Positions 1-7,114 of a DNA stretch of 64,000 bases are shown in pieces. The position numbers were made by a program, and so were the translations under genes. Source of the stretch: Solimonas sp041659605 (GTDB lineage Bacteria > Pseudomonadota > Gammaproteobacteria > Nevskiales > Nevskiaceae); NCBI GenBank assembly GCA_041659605.1, contig JBAZXW010000024.1:1-64000 (forward strand). The letters run 5' to 3'. The first letter of the stretch is position 1, and each line of letters begins with the position of its first letter. The notes under the pieces were generated by a model. It was not told the origin of the DNA and made no database searches. It saw only the letters and a program-made list of their open reading frames with translations.

Positions 1-63
1 CTGCGCGAGCAACTCGGCAATAGCGTCGTCGCGGGGTTCGGTCGGGTCAGGATGGTTGTTCAT
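1..63 (-). CDS. 5' end of a minus-strand gene, possibly a TnpS-like recombinase
   Basis: An ATG on the minus strand at 63 opens a frame that runs off the left edge; only 21 codons are visible (MNNHPDPTEPRDDAIAELLA and onward). No catalytic motif is in view, so the product cannot be named from its own sequence. The context is informative: it diverges from a KfrA_N-domain gene across a perfect inverted repeat. In Tn4651-family transposons the tyrosine recombinase gene tnpS and its partner tnpT are divergent in this way around the resolution site. An unrelated gene next to a kfrA-like regulator is the alternative. Confidence 0.35.
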   Translation of the reverse strand, partial: MNNHPDPTEPRDDAIAELLAQ

Positions 64-88
64 GAGGCCAGTCTGCCCGAACACGATG

Positions 89-114
89 TGTCCGACAAGT
101 GCCATTGTCGGACA
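89..114. promoter_or_regulatory. Perfect 10-bp inverted repeat: operator or recombination core site
   Basis: TGTCCGACAA at 89-98 is repeated exactly in inverted orientation at 105-114, separated by the 6-nt spacer GTGCCA. It lies between two divergent starts (63 on minus, 178 on plus). Arms of 10 bp around a 6-nt centre fit either a dimeric autoregulator operator (KfrA proteins repress their own promoters) or a tyrosine-recombinase core site such as rst of Tn4651. A second, looser inverted repeat (GGTGTAA 126-132 / TTACACC 154-160) lies closer to the plus-strand gene. Confidence 0.5.
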
Positions 115-177
115 TGTAAGTAATAGGTGTAAATGATGTAAACGGACATACAATTACACCATCTGCCACCCTCGGGA

Positions 178-993
178 ATGATCATGTCCGACGCCCCCGC
201 ACCGATTACCTACCAGGATGTGGCCACCGCCGCCCAAGCATTGGTCAACACCGGCGAGAAAGCCACCACGATCGCCGTGCGCGCGCAGCTCGGCCGCGGC
301 AGTTTCAGCACGATCAAGAAGCACCTCGATCGCTGGCACGCCGAGCAGGCGCCCACCGGTCCGATGCCCGCGCCNNNNNNNNNNGAGGCGCGACGGGAGG
401 CCGAAGAGCGGCTGGCCGCTGAGCGCGCCGCGCTGGAGCAGCTTTCCACGCAGCTGGATGACCGCCTGCACGCGATGGAAGCCGCCACGGAGGAAGCGCA
501 GCGCGCGCGCGCAAACGCCGAGGCGCGGCTGGCAGACAAGGACCTGGAACTCAGCCGTCTGGCCCCTCTGCTCGACGACCTGCGCATCCAGCGGGACCGC
601 GCGCTGGATGCGCGAGATGCGATGGCCCAGCAGTTCGATCGCGAACGCGACGCCTGGGCCGCCCGGCTCGACGCGCTGCTGGCACAACTCGTCGACCTCA
701 AAGAGGCCCAGGAACGCGGCGCCGACGCGCTGGCGAACGTACCCAAGGCGATCGTCAGCGCCGGCGAGGCCGTCATTGCAGTGCTCACTGAGCTGCGCAG
801 CGCCATGGCAGACGCCCAGGGCGCCCACTGCGGCGCGCTCGAGAGCCAGGAGGCGGTACTGAAACACGTCGCGGCGCTCCTGGAGGACCTCGACCGGCGC
901 CTGCGGNNNNNNNNNNCACACAGAGGGGTGCAGGGGTTTGCTCTCGGGCTGATGAGAGTCGCACGGCCCACGAGCGAACGAAAGCGTCGGTAA
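178..993 (+). CDS. KfrA_N-domain coiled-coil DNA-binding protein (TnpT/KfrA-like), interrupted by assembly gaps
   Basis: The first ~60 residues match the KfrA N-terminal DNA-binding pattern (ITYQDVATAAQAL, then RGSFSTIKKHLDRW). A long Ala/Glu/Arg-rich heptad region to about residue 243 predicts a coiled coil. ATG at 178 or at 184 (MSDAPAP) could be the start. Ten Ns at 375-384 and again at 907-916 are scaffold gaps; the frame happens to read through the first, but the true length is unknown and the C-terminus after 906 may not belong to this gene. KfrA proteins are plasmid autoregulators and TnpT is the accessory factor for TnpS-mediated cointegrate resolution. The divergent neighbour and intervening palindrome favour TnpT slightly. 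Confidence 0.6.
   Translation: MIMSDAPAPITYQDVATAAQALVNTGEKATTIAVRAQLGRGSFSTIKKHLDRWHAEQAPTGPMPAXXXXEARREAEERLAAERAALEQLSTQLDDRLHAMEAATEEAQRARANAEARLADKDLELSRLAPLLDDLRIQRDRALDARDAMAQQFDRERDAWAARLDALLAQLVDLKEAQERGADALANVPKAIVSAGEAVIAVLTELRSAMADAQGAHCGALESQEAVLKHVAALLEDLDRRLRXXXXHRGVQGFALGLMRVARPTSERKRR
375..384. other. Assembly gap (10 N)
   Basis: Ten ambiguous bases inside the KfrA_N-type gene. The fixed length of ten suggests a placeholder, so missing sequence of any length is possible here. Confidence 0.95.
907..916. other. Assembly gap (10 N)
   Basis: Second ten-N placeholder, at the end of the coiled-coil coding region. Sequence to its right has a different character and need not be contiguous with the gene to its left. 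Confidence 0.95.
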
Positions 994-1130
994 GCTCTAA
1001 GCCGTAAGACTCCACAACCTGAGGGGCAGTTGCGGTGAGCGGACGCTACGCTGGCGTCGACAGACCTTTGCCCTGAACCCTCATGCGACTGCCGCGACTA
1101 ACTCCAAGTGGCATCAAACGATAAAAAAGT

Positions 1131-1156
1131 CCCGACGTGTAAAAAGTGCACTTTCG
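1131..1156 (+). repeat. Terminal-type repeat, copy 1 (outer left)
   Basis: 26 bp beginning CCCGACGTGTAAAAAGTGCA; differs from copy 2 by one base (G for C after the A tract). Confidence 0.8.
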
Positions 1157-1263
1157 ATTGAGATCCAGATGAAGGCGCGGTGGCCATAAGTCACTGGTTT
1201 TACGTATAAACGCGTCCAGGATCCGGCGCACTGCAGACATCAGAGAAAATCTGTGCGCTGTGA

Positions 1264-1289
1264 CCCGACGTGTAAAAACTGCACTTTCG
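1264..1289 (+). repeat. Terminal-type repeat, copy 2 (inner left)
   Basis: 26 bp beginning CCCGACGTGTAAAAACTGCA, in direct orientation to copy 1 and 133 bp downstream of it. Confidence 0.85.
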
Positions 1290-1641
1290 TCGGTCTGCTT
1301 CTCTTAGCTGCGGCGCCCCGAAACGAAGTCCTACGACGACCCTAAGTCGCGCTGCCTGTCACTCCCGACGCGGCGGCCCTTGCCGAGACGGGCGGGAGGC
1401 GCAGAAGCCCCCGCGGCGCGAGTGGAATTTCGACGCCGGGCATCCGTGCCGCTCCTGTGCTCCTGTCAGGTAGGAACATCGTCGAGAAAAGCCACCGCAC
1501 CCGGCGATTGCCGTCGGCGCCGCCTGGTGGCCGGGATCAGGACTGCGGGCTGGTCCCCCGGCCGCCGCGGTGTTGCGATGCGCGCCCGCTGAAGCTTGCC
1601 GGGTGACGGCCTGGGTCTGGCTGGCAGGCGGGCTAGCGAGT

Positions 1642-1667
1642 CGAAAGTGCAGTTTTTACACGACGGG
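1642..1667 (-). repeat. Terminal-type repeat, copy 3 (right end, inverted)
   Basis: Reverse complement of copy 2 with a single mismatch (CGACGGG instead of CGTCGGG at the outer tip). Histidine kinase coding sequence begins within about 20 bp outside it. Confidence 0.85.
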
Positions 1668-1711
1668 TACGGTTACCCCTTCAGGGCGTCGAGAAAGCCG
1701 CAACCGCCCTG

Positions 1712-2650
1712 GTGTCCCTGATGACGGCGGCGGTCCTGATTCCGGTGATCCCGCAGGTCCTGGCAATGCGCAGCCCCGCCGAGATTCAGCGAAAGGTCGA
1801 CGAAGCGGTGGACAGTCTGCGCAAGACTCAGGCGCAGCTGATGCAGAACGAAAAAATGGCGGCGCTCGGATCGGTGGTCGCGGGCGTCTCCCACGAGATC
1901 AACACCCCGGTCGGCGTGAGCGTCACCGCGGCATCGACGCTGCAGGCTCTTTCAAAAGGCATCGGAGACAAATACGCCGCGTCGACGATGACGCGCACGG
2001 ATCTCGAACAGTATCTGGCTGCCGCACAGGAGTGTTCCGATATCGTGCTGCGTAATCTGCAGCGTGCCGCAACGCTTATTCAAAGTTTCAAGCAGGTCGC
2101 GGTGGACCAGACCGGTGGCCAGCGGCGACAGTTCGAGATGCGCACGTATATCGACGAGGTTCTGCTCAGCATGGCCCCGCAGCTCAAACGATCGCCGCAT
2201 TCTGTCGAGGTGACTTGCCCGCAATCTCTCAACCTGGATTCCTATCCCGGGGTGATCGCTCAGATTCTGATCAACTTGATCGGAAACTCGCTGATGCATG
2301 CCTTTCCTGACGGGCGCGCCGGCCGCATCAGCATTGCAGTCTCGACGCAGGACGATCAGGTCAGGCTGGTCTATATGGATGACGGGATCGGGATCCCGGC
2401 GGCCAGTCTTCCACGGGTTTTTGAGCCGTTTTTTACGACGAAGCGCGGCTCGGGCGGCAGCGGACTGGGCCTGCACATTGTCTACAACCTGGTCGGCCAG
2501 ACACTGGGCGGAACCATCGAAGTAGCCAGCCGTCCCAGCGAGGGCATGCAAGTGAGCATCCTGTTTCCCGTGGTCGGGCCACCCGAGACGGCGCCGAGGA
2601 ACGATATCGAGACGTCGCTGCGGAACGATACGGCGGTTTCCGCGTCTTGA
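1712..2650 (+). CDS. Sensor histidine kinase, N-terminally truncated by the IS remnant
   Basis: The visible protein starts at GTG 1712 inside a membrane segment (LMTAAVLIPVIPQVLAM), followed by a short coiled coil and a full kinase core. The HisKA box SHEINTP has His at about residue 61. The HATPase_c N box (NLIGNSLMHAF), G1 (DDGIGIP), F (FEPFFTT) and G2 (GSGLGLHIVYN) motifs are all present. The frame stays open upstream to the right end of the IS-type repeat at 1667 (VEKAATALVS reads like the end of a longer transmembrane sensor region), so the sensory half has been lost. No response regulator adjoins it. The stump may be expressed from a fortuitous start but would lack its input domain; it is probably a remnant. 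Confidence 0.75.
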   Translation: MSLMTAAVLIPVIPQVLAMRSPAEIQRKVDEAVDSLRKTQAQLMQNEKMAALGSVVAGVSHEINTPVGVSVTAASTLQALSKGIGDKYAASTMTRTDLEQYLAAAQECSDIVLRNLQRAATLIQSFKQVAVDQTGGQRRQFEMRTYIDEVLLSMAPQLKRSPHSVEVTCPQSLNLDSYPGVIAQILINLIGNSLMHAFPDGRAGRISIAVSTQDDQVRLVYMDDGIGIPAASLPRVFEPFFTTKRGSGGSGLGLHIVYNLVGQTLGGTIEVASRPSEGMQVSILFPVVGPPETAPRNDIETSLRNDTAVSAS

Positions 2651-2742
2651 CGCAGCGGCGCTTGCTTCACCTCGACTGGCGCCGGCCGGAGCGGCGGAAT
2701 TGCACGCATCGTGATGGATCTTTGTATGCTGTCCGCGATTCG

Positions 2743-2771
2743 TTGACCGCCTTGGGCTACGGGTGTATAAC
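2743..2771 (+). promoter_or_regulatory. Sigma-70-type promoter for the dksA-like gene
   Basis: TTGACC (2743-2748) and TATAAC (2766-2771) are separated by exactly 17 nt, one mismatch each from the consensus hexamers. The start codon at 2824 lies about 45 nt past the expected transcription start. Confidence 0.75.
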
Positions 2772-2823
2772 GCCCGCCTTTGCGCTGACGTTCCCAACCC
2801 GATTCCTGTGAGTGGTTAGTAAA

Positions 2824-3627
2824 ATGACAGCCAAGAAGGCCGCCAAACCTAAGAAATCCGGATCGAAGAAGGCAGTCGCCGCCAAGGGCGCCGGCGCCTC
2901 AGGATTGCTCGGGCGTTTGAAGGGTGCGCTGTCCAAGAAGGCCGTGCCGAAAAAGCCGGCGCCCAAGGACGTAAAGAAGGCTCCGCCAAAGCAGACGGCG
3001 CCCAAGCACAAGCCATCAGGTACGAAGAATGCGTCGCCGGCCAAGCCAAAGGCGACTGCGGCGGGCAGCAAGAAGCTGCCGCATGCCGTTCCGGCACCCC
3101 ACAAGAGTTCGGCAAAGCCGACCACACCGCCACCGGCATCGAAGCCGCAGGCTCCTGTACTGAACAAAATCGTGACCAAAACCGCCGCAAAGAAGACCCG
3201 CACCCCGTCATTCGATGGTGGCCTGTCCGAGGACGCTCTCAAGGCGATGTCGGACGACGCGTACATGAACGACACGCAACTGGAGTTTTTCCGGAAGCGA
3301 CTGCTGCAGATGCGTCAGGAAGTTCTGCAGCGCGAGATGGACGTCAAGGAACGTCTGCACGAACGTGAAATGTTCGCCGATCCGGCGGATCGTGCGACAG
3401 CCGAAGAAGAGCACTGGCTGGACTTGCGGTTGCGCGAACGCGAATCCCTGCTGCTGCACAAGATCGACGACGCACTGCGCCGCATCGAGGCCCGGGAATA
3501 CGGCTATTGCGAGAAGACCGGCGATCCGATCGGCATTCCGCGTCTGCTCGCCCGCCCGACGGCGACGGTATGCGTCGACGTGAAGGGGCAGGACGAACGC
3601 GTCGAAGCGCAGTATCGCGATCGCTGA
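2824..3627 (+). CDS. dksA: DksA/TraR-family RNA polymerase-binding protein with long Ala/Lys-rich tail
   Basis: DksA binds in the RNA polymerase secondary channel and with ppGpp reprograms transcription. The start chosen is ATG 2824 (MTAKKAAKPKK); a GTG four codons earlier is possible. Residues 1-~130 are Lys/Ala/Pro rich and histone-H1-like, an extension seen in Xanthomonas-type DksA. The coiled-coil tip motif DPADRA keeps the two Asp and the Ala needed for activity in E. coli DksA. The zinc finger is degenerate: the CESC/CIDC pairs of E. coli are CEKT (Cys229) and CVDV (Cys250), so only the first and third cysteines remain. Family membership is clear; whether this is the main DksA or a paralogue is not. 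It has its own promoter and terminator. Confidence 0.85.
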   Translation: MTAKKAAKPKKSGSKKAVAAKGAGASGLLGRLKGALSKKAVPKKPAPKDVKKAPPKQTAPKHKPSGTKNASPAKPKATAAGSKKLPHAVPAPHKSSAKPTTPPPASKPQAPVLNKIVTKTAAKKTRTPSFDGGLSEDALKAMSDDAYMNDTQLEFFRKRLLQMRQEVLQREMDVKERLHEREMFADPADRATAEEEHWLDLRLRERESLLLHKIDDALRRIEAREYGYCEKTGDPIGIPRLLARPTATVCVDVKGQDERVEAQYRDR

Positions 3628-3650
3628 TCCGCTTCGTTCCGAAGCGACGA

Positions 3651-3678
3651 CGCCCCGCATCGCGGGGCGTTTCGCTTT
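3651..3678 (+). terminator. Rho-independent terminator of the dksA-like gene
   Basis: An 8-bp GC stem (CGCCCCGC / GCGGGGCG) with a 3-nt loop at 3651-3669, followed by TTTCGCTTT. It begins 24 bp after the stop codon. Confidence 0.8.
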
Positions 3679-3690
3679 AAGAACGGGATC

Positions 3691-3775
3691 TGGTGCGACC
3701 GGCCGGAATCGAACCGGCATGCCGTAAGGCGGCAAATTTTAAGTCTGCTGCGTCTACCAATTTCGCCACGGTCGC
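3691..3775 (-). tRNA. leuZ: tRNA-Leu (UAA)
   Basis: An 85-nt class II tRNA on the minus strand. The acceptor GCGACCG pairs with CGGTCGC, the discriminator is A, and CCA is encoded (3691-3693). The anticodon loop CTTAAAA gives UAA; a long variable arm and the T arm GCCGG-TTCGATT-CCGGC are present. In E. coli the UAA leucine tRNA (leuZ) sits directly after glyW-cysT; here those two are 16 kb away. Confidence 0.93.
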
Positions 3776-3845
3776 GCGGGCCCAGATGGTATCCGAAATG
3801 CCTTTCGGACATGCTTATTCACATCCCATGATCGTTTCTGAATTC

Positions 3846-5534
3846 ATGCGCAAACCCTCCGCCGCCATCGTCCCGTTGATGGTCGTTTTGTGTCTCAGCG
3901 CCTGCGGCACCAGCAGCGCGCCCTCGCCCGCATCGCCCGATCACGAACTGGCGCCCAGGCCGCTTGCCGACGCCGCCGAACCCTCCGAAATCCGCACGAC
4001 GCCCAACCCGCTCTGTTTTGCAGACTACATCGGCACCACAGGCCAGCTTCAGGGTCTTCCCGACCCCGGACTCGGCCTGCCGACCGCGATCGACGGCGGC
4101 GCGCCGGCGGACCCCGCGGTGGCAGCAACTTTGCCAAGCATCGTGCACCTGCGCGGCACGCAGGAGAGCTACAACGCGACGCACTACTACGCAGTGCGCG
4201 ACGGCAAGATCTATCTCAAGTCCAATCCCGAGCTGACCGGCGTCGACGAGCCCTGGCGCGAGATGCTGCTGCCGAGTTGCCTGGATGGGCGCGTCAGCGC
4301 GCTGTCGGTCGACGGCACCGTGGTGCTCGCGCTCGATGGCGAGCGCTGGATCTACACCCTGGACACCGGTTATTACGGACCGGTGACCACCGGCTGGACG
4401 CGGCGCTGGGGCGCGTTCTTCTGGACCGATCCGGGCGAGCAGCTGCCGACGGACGTCGCGCACTGGTCGACTTCGCATCTGTCCGGCGAGGACACGACCT
4501 ATATCGACAGCGCCGGCCGCGAGCAGGATGTGTTCGGCATCCTCACGCTCTACGCGTTGCGCGGCGACGGGCTGCGCATCACCTACATGGACCCCTGGCT
4601 GCCGAGCGACGAGAGCCGCGAAGTCTGCGGACCCGAGCGTGGGACAGTCGCGATGGCGGGCCTGAGCGGCAGCGGTTCGACGGTGATGGTGGTCAGCCGC
4701 GAAGGCGAGATCTATACGCGTCTGTACGAGTTCGACGTCTCCGGCGCGAACAGCATGTTCTTCGACTATTCGTGGCAGGACCAGGACGATGTCGCCGCGC
4801 CCTTGTTCCAGCTGCCGGCGCCGGACTGGATCCACCACGCGCGCGTCCCCGGCACGATCACCAACCGCGTGAGTCTGCGCAAGCTGCCACCGGATACGGT
4901 TCACCGCATCATGCGCGTCGAAGGTCAGGACACCGCCGGCAATACCGGATATTGGGAGAAGGATCTGACCGATCAAGCTTGGCGTTTCGTCCGCACCGAT
5001 GCGCCGCTGCTCGGCGAAAGGCTGCCCCTTTCCGGCCCCCACCGCTACGCGCCGGAAGACAGTACCTATTCCGGTCAGATCGAGGGCTGGGACGCCGAAG
5101 TGGCCGACTTCAATCCCTACTGCTCCCCTGCCCGGCTGCGCGTGCACATCGGCGACGGCGATCCGCTCGATCTGATCCTGCATACGACCGATGGCCTGCG
5201 CCAGGAACGTCGCGCACGCGGCCTGACTGCGCAGCCGCATGTCTACCGCAGCGCCATCGAAGTGCCCAGGACGCTGTGGAACGATCGCGCGAATCTGCCC
5301 ACGCCGATTCGCGATTTCATCGCGCAACATTTCGGCGAGCAGCGCTTCCTCACCGGCCCGTTGTCGGCGACACCCGGCACGCTGCAGATCACCATGCCGT
5401 GCTGGACGCTACATCGTCCCACCGACATCCCGGACGCCCTGCTTCCTTCGGCGCCGCCGGACCTGGGCATCTACGTTGCCGAACTGCGATCGGCTGAAGA
5501 AGAAGGCCGCACTCCCGGCGTGTGCCCGCCTTAG
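3846..5534 (+). CDS. Putative secreted lipoprotein of unknown function
   Basis: ATG 3846 gives a short basic N-terminus, a hydrophobic stretch (IVPLMVVLCL) and the lipobox LSAC, then a Ser/Pro/Ala-rich linker, so export and lipidation are expected. ATG 3828 in the same frame would add six residues. The mature ~540-residue protein is rich in Trp/Tyr/Asp with phrases such as EGWDAEVADFNPYC that suggest a beta-rich extracellular fold, but I recognise no family. It ends by overlapping the convergent membrane-protein gene by 4 bp. The gene is real judging by its intact lipoprotein signal and length; its function is not known. Confidence 0.7.
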   Translation: MRKPSAAIVPLMVVLCLSACGTSSAPSPASPDHELAPRPLADAAEPSEIRTTPNPLCFADYIGTTGQLQGLPDPGLGLPTAIDGGAPADPAVAATLPSIVHLRGTQESYNATHYYAVRDGKIYLKSNPELTGVDEPWREMLLPSCLDGRVSALSVDGTVVLALDGERWIYTLDTGYYGPVTTGWTRRWGAFFWTDPGEQLPTDVAHWSTSHLSGEDTTYIDSAGREQDVFGILTLYALRGDGLRITYMDPWLPSDESREVCGPERGTVAMAGLSGSGSTVMVVSREGEIYTRLYEFDVSGANSMFFDYSWQDQDDVAAPLFQLPAPDWIHHARVPGTITNRVSLRKLPPDTVHRIMRVEGQDTAGNTGYWEKDLTDQAWRFVRTDAPLLGERLPLSGPHRYAPEDSTYSGQIEGWDAEVADFNPYCSPARLRVHIGDGDPLDLILHTTDGLRQERRARGLTAQPHVYRSAIEVPRTLWNDRANLPTPIRDFIAQHFGEQRFLTGPLSATPGTLQITMPCWTLHRPTDIPDALLPSAPPDLGIYVAELRSAEEEGRTPGVCPP

Positions 5535-7018
5535 TTCGATCCCGGCGTCACCAAGGGCTGCGACAGAATCCATAAGCCCGCGGTGGTGAACAAGACCATC
5601 AGTGCCAGCATCGGCAGTTGCGAGACGACTGCGCGACGGCGGTCGTTGAAGGTTCGCAGCGCCACCTGGTGCGCCAGATACACACTGACGACGTGGCCGG
5701 CGACGATGAGCCCGACCTGCACATGCCACACCGTGCCCAGGTCCGGAATGATCGCGCGCTGCAGCCAGTGCGCAGTGCCGAACAGATTCCATCCACGTCC
5801 CAGAGGATCGGAAGCGAGGCTGACGATCTTCACGCCTTGCGTCTGGATCAGCGTGTAGTAGTGCGTGATGTTGTAGACCAGCGCAATCGGCAGCAGCGTT
5901 GGCGCAAAGCGCAGCGCCAGTACGCGGACCGGGTGCCCCCTGCCCGCGCATCGCTGCATGAGCCACACGAAAGCGAGGTAGATCGCCAGATAGACGAAAG
6001 GCGAAGCGAACAGCCAGAAGGACTGCCAGTACAGAAACAGCTGACGCATCGCAGGATAGGCCGCCAGCGGATTGCTGCCGACCCAGTGCTGCAAACCGGC
6101 TTGGTACAGGTCCAGCCAGAACAGGCGCTGCCAGGCCGCCGTCTCGCGCAGTCCGTCAAAAGCGGTCGACGAGAGCATGAACAAGGTGAACACGAGCATG
6201 CCGATGTTCTCGGCCGGGGCTTCGAGCACGCCGGTGAACGGCAGGCGCAAGCGAACGCGCAGCTGCCCTGCCTGATCAGGCTCCAGTGCGACCGGTGCCA
6301 GGGTCGCGATCAGTCGCAGGAACAGACCGAAGAACTCACAGTAACGAAACCAGTCGCGCGCTCCGAACAGGCCCACGCCCACCAGATTGACGAAGCTGTA
6401 CCCACTGAGGATCACGGCCAATGTATAGGGCCCGGTCCCGCCAAAAAGCTCGATCCAGATGAATGCGCCGTACAGCGCCACGGCCGGCCAATACCCCAGA
6501 CGAGCCGGATAGCGGTATCGCCCCGCGGCATAGGACTTGAACGGCATGGCCAAAGCATCGGCCAGCACGCGCCAGGGATTGATCAGCGCGTAGACATCGC
6601 CGATCAGCGCGGACAGATAAGCCAGGCCGAGGACGAACCAGATCCAGAAGAACGTCATGTTGAAGTTGCCGTAGGGGCTCGGCGTGCCGGCAAAACCGGT
6701 CACCAGGCACAGCAGCAGTCCCGCCAGGCTCAGGCCTTTCAAGACGGCGGGGACCTTCAACGTCCGCGCCCGGCGGAACGAGCGGCTGTCCGTCACGTCG
6801 ACTGCCCGGTAGCCGGGTCGCTGCGAGGCGGTGGACGCGAAATAGCCGACGACGAGAAACGAGGCGACCAGCGTCGCGGCGGCGCCCCAGGCGTACAACC
6901 AGAACGGCACCGGCAGGTTGTAGGCGCGCCCGAACGAGTGTGCGAGGACGGGCGGCGGGAGCAGCGCTGCTGCGGCGAAGGCAGTGCAGCGGATCAGCGT
7001 GGTTTGAAGCGCCCACAT
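5531..7018 (-). CDS. Polytopic inner-membrane protein
   Basis: About 495 residues with roughly a dozen hydrophobic segments. The start chosen is ATG 7018 (MWALQTTLIRC), which gives a cleavable signal-like segment ending at VLA-HSFGRAY; an in-frame ATG at 7096 would add a hydrophilic leader with no apparent role. The opening HSFGRAYNLPVPFWLYAWGA resembles a group of membrane proteins sometimes annotated, without biochemical support in most species, as fenitrothion hydrolase. I would treat it as an uncharacterised membrane protein. Divergent from the repeat-containing lipoprotein gene at 7115 and convergent with the lipoprotein gene at 3846. Confidence 0.7.
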   Translation of the reverse strand: MWALQTTLIRCTAFAAAALLPPPVLAHSFGRAYNLPVPFWLYAWGAAATLVASFLVVGYFASTASQRPGYRAVDVTDSRSFRRARTLKVPAVLKGLSLAGLLLCLVTGFAGTPSPYGNFNMTFFWIWFVLGLAYLSALIGDVYALINPWRVLADALAMPFKSYAAGRYRYPARLGYWPAVALYGAFIWIELFGGTGPYTLAVILSGYSFVNLVGVGLFGARDWFRYCEFFGLFLRLIATLAPVALEPDQAGQLRVRLRLPFTGVLEAPAENIGMLVFTLFMLSSTAFDGLRETAAWQRLFWLDLYQAGLQHWVGSNPLAAYPAMRQLFLYWQSFWLFASPFVYLAIYLAFVWLMQRCAGRGHPVRVLALRFAPTLLPIALVYNITHYYTLIQTQGVKIVSLASDPLGRGWNLFGTAHWLQRAIIPDLGTVWHVQVGLIVAGHVVSVYLAHQVALRTFNDRRRAVVSQLPMLALMVLFTTAGLWILSQPLVTPGSN

Positions 7019-7114
7019 TCTCGGCGTACTCGAATTTTTACTATATACGGAACCGTGCCTGCCGATTACGCTCTCCGATTGGCTGTCGAACGACATTAGA
7101 AACTTGAGGAATCC

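Larger units (their letters stand above)
1131..1667. mobile_element. Decayed insertion-sequence remnant without transposase
   Basis: Three copies of a 26-bp sequence with the core CGTGTAAAAA(C/G)TGCACT occur here: two direct copies at 1131-1156 and 1264-1289 and one inverted copy at 1642-1667, with one or two mismatches between copies. Multiple internal repeats near each end, in opposite orientation at the two ends, is the pattern of IS21-family termini; the family assignment is tentative. The 352 bp between the inner left copy and the right copy has no credible transposase or ATPase reading frame, so this is a deleted element or a MITE-like derivative. Its right edge coincides with the point where a histidine kinase gene is cut. 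Confidence 0.6.

Noticed and set aside
89..114. Considered as an integron attI/attC or a chromosomal dif site
   Set aside because: It lacks the R/L box consensus of attC and the 28-bp dif consensus; a divergent-gene operator or Tn3-type rst core fits better.
1046..1711. Several short frames between the coiled-coil gene and the kinase stump
   Set aside because: None has a ribosome site or recognisable domain and they overlap the IS-type repeats; treated as non-coding.
5618..7099. Long plus-strand open frame opposite the polytopic membrane protein
   Set aside because: Low-complexity composition, no ribosome site, and the minus-strand frame has a signal sequence and regular membrane helices.
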